Source: Candidatus Zhuqueibacterota bacterium
GTDB taxonomy: Bacteria > KSB1 > UBA2214
DNA length: 6,939 nucleotides
NCBI GenBank assembly: GCA_022706175.1
Contig: JAKJDB010000137.1
Location: forward strand, 1-6,939
Direction of reading: 5' to 3'
Shown here: positions 1 to 5,617 of the stretch, in pieces
Layout of the letters: the number at the start of each line of letters is the position of its first letter
Position numbering within the stretch: the first letter of the stretch is position 1
The notes under the pieces: model-generated
What the model saw: only the letters and a program-made list of their open reading frames with translations
Told to the model about the DNA's origin: nothing
The model's database searches: none
Made by a program: the position numbers and the translations under genes

Positions 1-319
1 CCGCCAGCAGCACCAGAAAGGCGGTCAGGGCCATAGCCCGCGTCCAGCGCCAATCCACATGCAGCCGTTGCGAGATCCACCACTGCCAGGTATTGAGCTG
101 CCGGCGCCGCGCTTCCGCCATCAACGTGGCGGTCACAGCCGATGAGACGGTCTCCGTACCTGCGGCTCGGTAGCGCTGCAGCGTTTCCTGCAGATGCTGC
201 AGATCGAGCCGGCACGTACGGCAGACACGATGGTGTTCGTGCAGAACCTGCTCCTGATCATAGCTCAGCTCGCCGGAAAGATAAAGCAGATGCAGAGATT
301 GAGTGTGCTTTTCAAGCAT
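1..319 (-). CDS. Zinc-finger anti-sigma factor (partial, C-terminus off the left edge)
   Basis: Probable membrane-anchored anti-sigma factor that would bind and hold the ECF sigma factor encoded just upstream. Only the first 106 residues lie in the window, with no stop codon before the edge. The N-terminal part (about residues 9-36) has the layout of a ZAS-type zinc-binding anti-sigma domain: a YLSGELS segment followed by His29-x3-Cys33-x2-Cys36. His10 is a possible fourth ligand. A linker follows, then a tryptophan-rich stretch (W78, W80, W81, W90, W92), and from about residue 95 a hydrophobic run (MALTAFLVLLA) that looks like the start of a transmembrane helix, so the missing part is probably extracytoplasmic. 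The ATG at 319-317 overlaps the end of the sigma gene by 8 bp (ATGCTTGA), which suggests translational coupling. Family assignment is good; the signal sensed is unknown because the sensor part is missing. Confidence 0.8.
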   Translation of the reverse strand, partial: MLEKHTQSLHLLYLSGELSYDQEQVLHEHHRVCRTCRLDLQHLQETLQRYRAAGTETVSSAVTATLMAEARRRQLNTWQWWISQRLHVDWRWTRAMALTAFLVLLA

Positions 320-893
320 AATGTTTTTCCATGGTTTGACGCAGATACTCCACCGCCTGACGCATTTGGCCCAACACAGTGTTCAAGGGCCGTTCCAACA
401 GAGCGGCGATCTCCCGGAACGGCAGTTCGCTGTGCTGGCGCAGCAGAAACACCTCCCGCGCCGGGGCCGGCATGTCCTCCAGGGCTGAATCAAGCAAAAG
501 GGAGAACTCTTGACGTTCCACCACCTCCTGCGGCGATGGCGCTCCGTCCGCAGGACCCGCACTCCCCTGCCACTCGTTGTCCACTGCAGCCGGCTGCATG
601 ATGGCACGGCCGGCTTGCTGCCGCCGGAAATGGTCAATGCAGAGACGGTGGGCGATGCCGAACAGCCAACTGCCGAATTTATCCTGTTCGCGGTAATCCG
701 GCAGCGCCCGAATGACGCGCAGGAAGGTTTCCTGAAACAGGTCCTCGGCTGTGGCGCGATCCCGCAGCCACCGCAGCAGGTAGGTGAACAACGGCGTCTG
801 ATAGCGCTGTAATAATCGATTGAAAGCGTAAGGCGAGCCCTCCTGGTACGCTTGAATCAATTCAGCATCAGATGTGCGATCGTTTGCTTTCAT
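312..893 (-). CDS. ECF-type RNA polymerase sigma factor (sigma70 family)
   Basis: A 193-residue extracytoplasmic-function sigma factor that would direct RNA polymerase to a specific promoter set when released from its anti-sigma partner. Region 2 spans about residues 10-93 and shows the typical AEDLFQETFLRVIRAL segment (49-64), followed by FGSWLFGIAHRLCIDHFRR (73-91), the -10 recognition and melting part. A linker of about 30 residues rich in Ala, Gly and Pro follows (94-124). Region 4 covers about 125-188, with MPAPAREVFLLRQ and a helix-turn-helix in SELPFREIAALLERPLNTVL (155-174). Length is normal for the family and there is no C-terminal extension. The ATG at 893 has no clear Shine-Dalgarno sequence (upstream bases TTTATTAGAATGA), so initiation may be weak or coupled. 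It lies 42 bp after the GH78 gene on the same strand and overlaps the anti-sigma gene. Its regulon is unknown. Confidence 0.93.
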   Translation of the reverse strand: MKANDRTSDAELIQAYQEGSPYAFNRLLQRYQTPLFTYLLRWLRDRATAEDLFQETFLRVIRALPDYREQDKFGSWLFGIAHRLCIDHFRRQQAGRAIMQPAAVDNEWQGSAGPADGAPSPQEVVERQEFSLLLDSALEDMPAPAREVFLLRQHSELPFREIAALLERPLNTVLGQMRQAVEYLRQTMEKHYA

Positions 894-935
894 TCATTCT
901 AATAAACGCACCAGGAGTGTTTTTATTGTGTGAAA
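894..935 (-). other. Short AT-rich gap between GH78 and sigma-factor genes
   Basis: This 42-bp gap is markedly more AT-rich than its surroundings. On the minus strand it contains TTCACA (934-929), which resembles a -35 box, but no acceptable -10 hexamer at 16-18 bp from it; TTTATT (906-901) lies 22 bp away. No stem-loop followed by a T-tract is seen, so there is no visible terminator after the GH78 gene. Co-transcription of the sigma gene with the hydrolases is therefore possible, as is a promoter of a non-housekeeping class, including autoregulation by the ECF factor itself. Confidence 0.35.
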
Positions 936-3563
936 TTAAGAGGTGACTCTCAGCTTCAGGGTGATCTCTTGTCCTGCCGGCAGTTCGTAGGCCAGACTTC
1001 CGTTCTCTCCGGCGCCGATCTTTTTGAGCTCGGTTTTTTCCCGACGATCGAGCCAGAGCTCCGCCTGCATGGCGGCGGGCACGCGCACGGTCACAGTCCG
1101 GTTTCCCAACCTACCGGAGGTATGAAAGTGGATGGGGCCCAGAACCGTATGAGCGGTCAGCTCGATCTCCTCCAGTCCACCCGGCTGCGGCCAGATGCGC
1201 ACGCGCCGGCAGCCCGGTTCCAGCGCCTGAATGCCGGCCAGGTTCATGTACAGCACATACAGCGGCACTACCGGGCAATGGCTCCATTGCGAATCGGAAT
1301 CCGGCTTGACCTCCCAGTCCTCCTGCAGCGTATTGTTGAGCAGCACAGACTGCATCACCGCCCACCGCTCGCGCAAATCTTTGACGATCACATCCGTACG
1401 GCCGACTTTGGCCAGCGCCCACAACCGCCAGCCGGCGTTGGCCGGGTAAGAAAAGCCCATCTCCTCCGGGCACTCCACCAAGGAGGCCACACTGGCTTTG
1501 CTGTCGCCGAACGGACATTGATCGAAAAGAACCGCTGTAGCCAGACTGCGGTCGCAAGTGCGGACCTTTTTCTCTTCATCCAACCAGGGCAGATTGTTGA
1601 CAAAAAGGCCATGCCGCCGGCTCCAGAACGCCCGAACCGCAGCCTGAAGGATTTCACCGCCGAGCTGATCCACGGCCGTTGCCATAGCCAGGTCTCCCAT
1701 GGCAACGCAAAGAGGTTTGAGCGCGTGCTGCAGCATGGCGGCCGCATACAGGTTGAAGGCGCACTGTTTGTGCCGTTGCTTTCGGTAGGCGATGTGATCG
1801 ATCCAGACCGAAGGGATGCCCAGATTTTCTACCGGCAGCAAGCCCTCCTGCGTCCGAATGCTTTTGAGATAGTGGTAGAAGCCGAGCAGGCGCGGAAAAG
1901 GCTCCTGCAGAGCGGCAAGATCGCCGGTGTACAGGTAATGATAATAGCAGTCAAAATTAAAACCGACGCTGTGATCCAGAATCGGTCCCCATCCGGTGAG
2001 ATGGAGCTGCCGTTCCATCAACCGCGCCAGGCGGTCGTAGGCCGGCCAGCTGTCGAGGAAATAGCCGTCCAGCGTGATGCCCTGACTGTAGGTGGTGAGA
2101 TAACGCGCGGGCAGCGCTGTTTCGCCAAAGGTCCACTCCACCGCATGGAGCTGATGGCCGCAATCGCCGCTGTACTGCTGGCGTTCGCGCGCCATGCCGT
2201 CCACCATCGTTTCGTGGCAGCTGTTGTTCAACGTGTTCACCGTTGCGTCGAACAGCTTTTGCAGAGGCGCCTCCGAGCAGCGGACAGCGGCCTGATGCGG
2301 CCAGGGATAGATGCGACGGCGAACATGCAGATCAGAAATCTCCACCGCCCCCTCAACGCCGTGGATATGCAATTGCAGCCAACGCAGGCTCTCGTAATCA
2401 AAAGTCTCAAAATGATTGATCCCCTCCTTGCAGATAAAGCGCGTCCACGAATTGAAATGGCTGTTGATCAGCACCGGACCACCCAGCTCATGCGCCTCAT
2501 GCACCAGCAACTCCACCACGGCGCCGGCCGGAGCCTGCAGAGTAAAGCAGGGCCAGCCGACCACCTGTTCGCTGAATTCAAAGGTCAGCGCGACGCCGCT
2601 TGTGCCGTCGCAGCGGACCTGCCAGCGGCCTTGCTCCGCCTCCTGCACCTGCGGCCGTCCGCTGACGCGAAAAGCGTCCGGTGTGATGAATTCGAAATAG
2701 TCCTCAACCGGACGCTGCCATTCCAATCGGTACTGTTCGCTCAACCGCTGCACAGCGACCTTTTCTTCCCTCATCAGGGGGATCGACCGTTTGCGCAACT
2801 GCGCCTCTTTGCACCCTGCACCGCTGACATCCAACATATATTCTTTATACAAAGTGGTCAACGCCGGCTGATCCGGCCGGCCCTGAAGCGTCATGGCCGC
2901 CACCCACAGCTCATTCATTGAATAGCCAGGCTCCTGCCAGCCATAGGGATACGCGCGGGCGTCAAACTCCTCCTGCAGGCTGCGTAGGTACCAGCGCTTG
3001 TAGTAACCCGGACGCCAGGCGCGCGTCAACAACACGCGCCATACCGCATCGCTGACGATCAGCTGTTTGGCGCCGTTCTGTTCCTCGATCTCGAGGTAAA
3101 AGATGAACCCTGGTTTGCCGATGGGCCAGGTGCCGTCGCCAAAGCCATAGTACAGAGCCTGAACCCCGATGACGTTCTCTCCGGATTTCAGCAGCCCGCT
3201 GAGGTCCATGGGGTCCGCTTCCAGCCAGCGGGGATCGCAGGGCGCTGGGCCGAACTGCACATAGCGGCCGTTCACATACAGTTTGTATCGGCTGTCCACC
3301 GCTATCCACCCCCGGGCCCGTTTCACCGCCGCATTGAGATGGATCGAGCGGCGGAACAGCAAAAAAGTGTTCGGCAACGTGCGCTGGGACGGATACCAGA
3401 TCCATTGGGCCGGGGTGAGGTCCAGGGCCTGCGCGTCTTGTACAGGGACTTGTTCATGAGGCATGGAATTTTCTCCTCTCTGAGCGGCAAAAACCGGATG
3501 GCTGAGCGCCGCAGCGGCGCCCATGGTTTTTATAAATTCGCGTCGATTCACATCCATAGTCAT
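936..3563 (-). CDS. Exported GH78-family alpha-L-rhamnosidase
   Basis: An 875-residue glycoside hydrolase expected to release terminal alpha-L-rhamnose by an inverting mechanism. Residues 1-27 form a Tat-type signal (R7 R8 E F I K, then an Ala-rich stretch, likely cut near PVFA-AQ), so the protein is probably exported folded. The N-terminal beta-sandwich has the usual AQWIWYP (52-58) and YKLYVNGRYVQFGP (93-106) segments. The (alpha/alpha)6 catalytic domain starts at about 425. It contains D455-GMA-R459-E460-R461-QQY-SG-D467, the counterpart of the GH78 DCPxREKxGW motif; the D, +5 E and +12 D spacing equals that recalled for Bacillus RhaB (D567, E572, D579). NTLQE748DW matches the region of its E841. 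A C-terminal beta-sandwich follows AGIQALEPGCRRVRIWPQ (776-793). The ATG at 3563 has AAGGA (3577-3573) 9 nt upstream; the Met at 3557 is less well placed. Related glycan specificities cannot be excluded. Confidence 0.87.
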   Translation of the reverse strand: MTMDVNRREFIKTMGAAAALSHPVFAAQRGENSMPHEQVPVQDAQALDLTPAQWIWYPSQRTLPNTFLLFRRSIHLNAAVKRARGWIAVDSRYKLYVNGRYVQFGPAPCDPRWLEADPMDLSGLLKSGENVIGVQALYYGFGDGTWPIGKPGFIFYLEIEEQNGAKQLIVSDAVWRVLLTRAWRPGYYKRWYLRSLQEEFDARAYPYGWQEPGYSMNELWVAAMTLQGRPDQPALTTLYKEYMLDVSGAGCKEAQLRKRSIPLMREEKVAVQRLSEQYRLEWQRPVEDYFEFITPDAFRVSGRPQVQEAEQGRWQVRCDGTSGVALTFEFSEQVVGWPCFTLQAPAGAVVELLVHEAHELGGPVLINSHFNSWTRFICKEGINHFETFDYESLRWLQLHIHGVEGAVEISDLHVRRRIYPWPHQAAVRCSEAPLQKLFDATVNTLNNSCHETMVDGMARERQQYSGDCGHQLHAVEWTFGETALPARYLTTYSQGITLDGYFLDSWPAYDRLARLMERQLHLTGWGPILDHSVGFNFDCYYHYLYTGDLAALQEPFPRLLGFYHYLKSIRTQEGLLPVENLGIPSVWIDHIAYRKQRHKQCAFNLYAAAMLQHALKPLCVAMGDLAMATAVDQLGGEILQAAVRAFWSRRHGLFVNNLPWLDEEKKVRTCDRSLATAVLFDQCPFGDSKASVASLVECPEEMGFSYPANAGWRLWALAKVGRTDVIVKDLRERWAVMQSVLLNNTLQEDWEVKPDSDSQWSHCPVVPLYVLYMNLAGIQALEPGCRRVRIWPQPGGLEEIELTAHTVLGPIHFHTSGRLGNRTVTVRVPAAMQAELWLDRREKTELKKIGAGENGSLAYELPAGQEITLKLRVTS

Positions 3564-3566
3564 GAG

Positions 3567-4634
3567 TCATTTTCCTTTAAAGGATCGTGGAAAGGATCCA
3601 TCGAGAGGCACTTTGAATAAACGGATCTCATGAGTGTTGTCCGGGCACGCGACCTCGGCATAGACCCAGATCTCACCGTCCACCCACAGCCAGGTTGAAT
3701 AGCGCCAGGTGAAAAAAGCGCCCGGCGTGCTGCTCTGCACCAGCGGCTGATCCGGCGTCAGATCGATCACATGGTGCAGATCATGGGTGAAACCGATGCC
3801 GGTCACGATGTTATAGACCGGGTCGTGCCACTTTACATTGGATCCTTCATAGATGAACAGATAGCCGATGCCCAACGGCAGCACCGATGAGGGCCGGATG
3901 AAGAAATCATGCCACCCGCACAGCGGCAGCACGCTGTCGTTCGGATGGCCGTACGGTTGCCACTGTTCTCCGTCCGCGCTGGTAAAATGAAAAAAGCGTT
4001 CCAGTGTGCGGATATAGCCGGTCACATAACAGTGATAACGGCCGTTGAAAAAACAGACGACCGGATCTTTGTACTCCAGCACGGCGATGTCGCGTTCGCC
4101 GGCCGGCGGCTGCGGAGCGATGACCGGCCGAACCGTGGCTGGATCGAATTGATCCGGACGAACCGCATCGTCGAATTTGAGGATGGACCAGGGTCCGTCC
4201 TTCCACGGGCCGCAGATGTACAGCTTGAACTTGCCGGTCGTTGAATCCAACAGCAGCGCCGGGCGTTCGAACCCGGGGATCGGCAGATCCTCGCGGTGAA
4301 TCGACGCGACGCGCTGAAACTGCACGCCATCCCTGCTGAAGAGGATGCGAATTTCATATCCCCGCCTTCCGCGCGGCGCACGGGCGGTGCGCATGCGACA
4401 GGCCATCCAGAAGGCGCCCTGCGGGTCGCGAATCACCGAAGGTGCGCCGGCCCACCACTCCGGCAACAGTGAATCCGGCTTGAGGATGACGTGAAAGGCG
4501 GTGAATTTTTCCGCCAGCATTCCGGACAATGATCGGGCGTCCGGCAGCACCACCGGCAGACCGGTCTGAGCCGACAACGAAACACTGTAAACGCCGACCA
4601 GAATGCACCACAGCGATAACACTTTTTTATTCAT
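3567..4634 (-). CDS. Secreted five-bladed beta-propeller protein, probable glycoside hydrolase (GH43/GH130-like)
   Basis: A 355-residue protein with a Sec signal peptide (residues 1-22, cut after SLSA) and no lipobox. Five blade-like repeats are visible, most of them an acidic or Pro/Ser-containing turn, then hydrophobic strands with aromatic residues: AGAPSVIRDPQGAFWMACRMR region (62-82), ERPALLLDSTTGKFKLYICG (123-142), KDPVVCFFNGRYHCYVTGY (189-207), RPSSVLPLGIGYLFIYEGSN (247-266) and YSTWLWVDGEIWVYAEVA (312-329). This is the pattern of five-bladed propeller glycosidases (GH32, GH43, GH62, GH117, GH130). By analogy D190 in KDP and E263 in IYEG are candidate catalytic residues, with E123 also possible; this is inference. 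The family cannot be fixed by eye. The start at 4634 is the only one before an in-frame stop (4646-4644), and GGGAGGAG (4654-4647) lies 12 nt upstream. The stop is 3 bp from the GH78 start. A non-enzymatic sugar-binding role remains possible. Confidence 0.68.
   Translation of the reverse strand: MNKKVLSLWCILVGVYSVSLSAQTGLPVVLPDARSLSGMLAEKFTAFHVILKPDSLLPEWWAGAPSVIRDPQGAFWMACRMRTARAPRGRRGYEIRILFSRDGVQFQRVASIHREDLPIPGFERPALLLDSTTGKFKLYICGPWKDGPWSILKFDDAVRPDQFDPATVRPVIAPQPPAGERDIAVLEYKDPVVCFFNGRYHCYVTGYIRTLERFFHFTSADGEQWQPYGHPNDSVLPLCGWHDFFIRPSSVLPLGIGYLFIYEGSNVKWHDPVYNIVTGIGFTHDLHHVIDLTPDQPLVQSSTPGAFFTWRYSTWLWVDGEIWVYAEVACPDNTHEIRLFKVPLDGSFPRSFKGK
3573..3577 (-). promoter_or_regulatory. Shine-Dalgarno site for the GH78 gene, inside the end of the upstream gene
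   Basis: AAGGA on the minus strand lies 9 nt before the ATG at 3563 and falls within the last codons of the propeller gene. It supports the start that includes the full Tat motif, and it means ribosomes finishing the upstream gene would clear or occupy the site, as in translational coupling. Confidence 0.6.
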
Positions 4635-4646
4635 TGCCCTGTTTCA

Positions 4647-4654
4647 CTCCTCCC
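4647..4654 (-). promoter_or_regulatory. Strong Shine-Dalgarno site for the propeller gene
   Basis: GGGAGGAG on the minus strand lies 12 nt before the ATG at 4634. The spacing is slightly long but the match to the anti-Shine-Dalgarno sequence is strong. It contrasts with the sigma-factor gene downstream, which has no recognisable site. Confidence 0.55.
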
Positions 4655-4666
4655 GCTGCTCGACCA

Positions 4667-4683
4667 ACCAAATTTTTCTTGGT
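4667..4683. repeat. Inverted repeat ACCAA-N7-TTGGT at the divergent promoter
   Basis: Perfect 5-bp arms (4667-4671 and 4679-4683) around an AT-rich 7-bp centre. The right arm coincides with the proposed -35 box of the rightward promoter, so a dimeric regulator bound here could block it. The arms are short enough to arise by chance, so operator status is only inference. Confidence 0.3.
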
Positions 4684-4707
4684 AGTTTGATCGATTTGTA
4701 GTATACT
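4679..4707 (+). promoter_or_regulatory. Predicted sigma70-type promoter for the HAD gene
   Basis: TTGGTA (4679-4684) and TATACT (4702-4707) are separated by 17 bp and match the consensus -35 and -10 boxes at four and five of six positions. Transcription would start near 4714, giving a leader of about 110 nt before the ATG at 4826. The -10 box sits in the 8-bp palindrome AGTATACT (4700-4707), so TATACT is also readable on the opposite strand, but no good -35 box was found for a leftward promoter at normal spacing. Confidence 0.5.
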
Positions 4708-4716
4708 GGGTAGCAA

Positions 4717-4743
4717 GTGAAGGGAGATGAAAGATCCCTTCGC
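4717..4743 (+). other. Stem-loop near the 5' end of the HAD leader
   Basis: GTGAAGGGA (4717-4725) can pair with TCCCTTCGC (4735-4743), nine pairs including one U-G wobble, around a 9-nt loop (GATGAAAGA). It begins a few bases after the predicted transcription start. It could stabilise the transcript 5' end, mask the GGGAG and ATG at 4722-4729, or act at DNA level as an operator. No T-tract follows, so it is not a terminator. Confidence 0.4.
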
Positions 4744-4825
4744 GCCTTCTTGTCCGCCCGGTGTAAAAACGCCCCGGATCACGGCCGGGCGACCGCTGAA
4801 CCAGCCCAATCCTCATGGAGCGACC

Positions 4826-5530
4826 ATGTATCAGGCTATACTCTTTGATCTCGACGGAACTTTATTGGGCTTGAACAACACCCTGTTTCTCAGAGTGTAT
4901 CTCCAGGCCATGGCGCCCAAGATCGCGCCCTATTTCAACGGCTATGATTTCAGCCGGCCGATCCTGGCCGGCACCGAGGCCATGATGCAATCGCAGGGCC
5001 GCCATGCCAGTTTGCGCGACCTGTTCATCGAAACCTTTGACCGCCACAGCCCGGTGCCCTTTGCCGAGCTTGAAACGGCCTTTACCGAGTTCTATGAACA
5101 CGAATTCAATCAGGTGCGCTCCATCGCCACCCGCCTGCCGCACAGCCTGCCGGTTCTCCAGGCAGCGGCCCGCCATACCGACAAGATCGCCTTGGCCACC
5201 ATTCCGCTCTTTCCGGCCATCGCCATTCAGCAACGCTGCCGCTGGGCAGGGATCGACGGCTTTCCCTTCACCCTGATCACCAGCTTTGAAAACATGCGCT
5301 ACAGCAAGCCCAGCCCGGAGTACTATGGCGAAATCGCCCATCATCTCGCTGTGCCCCCAGACGAATGCCTGATGATCGGCAACGACCATGTCGATGATCT
5401 GCCGGCCGCCGCCATCGGCATGGAAACCTTTCTCGTGCTCGACGATGAGCTCAATGCCGGCAAAGGCCGGTACGCTCCGACCTACTCGGGCTATTTGGCG
5501 GATCTCGCGACCTTTTTAGAGAATCTGTAA
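4826..5530 (+). CDS. HAD-superfamily hydrolase (phosphatase-like)
   Basis: A 234-residue cytoplasmic HAD-superfamily protein expected to remove phosphate from a small metabolite through an aspartyl-phosphate intermediate with Mg2+. Motif I is FDLDGT with nucleophile D8 and acid D10. A helical cap follows (about residues 15-100). Motif II is probably T125 in LATIP, motif III is K161 in SKPSPEYY, and motif IV is IGNDHVDD (184-191) with D187 and D191 or D190 holding the metal. All catalytic motifs are intact. The ATG at 4826 is preferred: it has GGAG (4817-4820) 5 nt upstream and puts the DLDGT strand at the normal distance from the N-terminus. An in-frame ATG at 4727 would add 33 Pro-rich residues without HAD character and has its GGGAG directly touching the codon. 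The gene is divergent from the hydrolase group and convergent with the symporter. The substrate cannot be read from the sequence; sugar phosphate is a contextual guess. Confidence 0.88.
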   Translation: MYQAILFDLDGTLLGLNNTLFLRVYLQAMAPKIAPYFNGYDFSRPILAGTEAMMQSQGRHASLRDLFIETFDRHSPVPFAELETAFTEFYEHEFNQVRSIATRLPHSLPVLQAAARHTDKIALATIPLFPAIAIQQRCRWAGIDGFPFTLITSFENMRYSKPSPEYYGEIAHHLAVPPDECLMIGNDHVDDLPAAAIGMETFLVLDDELNAGKGRYAPTYSGYLADLATFLENL

Positions 5531-5544
5531 GCGCACGCTTCTCT

Positions 5545-5556
5545 GCTGCCGGCAGC
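5545..5556. repeat. 12-bp perfect palindrome between convergent genes
   Basis: GCTGCCGGCAGC is a perfect palindrome in the 87-bp gap between the HAD stop and the symporter stop. As RNA it could form only a 4-bp stem with a CCGG loop and no U-tract follows on either strand, so it is not a standard intrinsic terminator. It may be a protein-binding site or chance in GC-rich DNA. Nothing else was recognised in this gap. Confidence 0.3.
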
Positions 5557-5617
5557 CTGCCCTGCAATTTCGGCGCATGCCTTGACCACCCAAGTCACCG
5601 CTGCCAAGGCCGGCACG

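Noticed and set aside
930..2921. 663-codon open frame on the plus strand antisense to the GH78 gene
   Set aside because: The product is rich in His, Arg and Gln with no recognisable domain, and the opposite strand encodes a clear GH78 protein with conserved motifs over the whole length. Long antisense frames are expected in GC-rich genes.
4627..4816. Two overlapping 60-codon minus-strand frames in the divergent region
   Set aside because: Both run through promoter-like sequence, lack good ribosome binding sites and show no recognisable protein features.
4727..4825. N-terminal extension of the HAD gene starting at the ATG at 4727
   Set aside because: The 33 extra residues are Pro-rich and unlike HAD N-termini, the GGGAG directly abuts the ATG, and the ATG at 4826 has a well-spaced GGAG and gives the expected motif I position.
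4862..5389. 175-codon minus-strand open frame antisense to the HAD gene
   Set aside because: No domain or ribosome binding site, and the plus strand carries intact HAD motifs I to IV across the same bases.
5531..5617. Intrinsic bidirectional terminator between the convergent HAD and symporter genes
   Set aside because: The only clear symmetry is the 12-bp palindrome at 5545-5556, which gives a 4-bp stem at most and is not followed by a T-tract on either strand.
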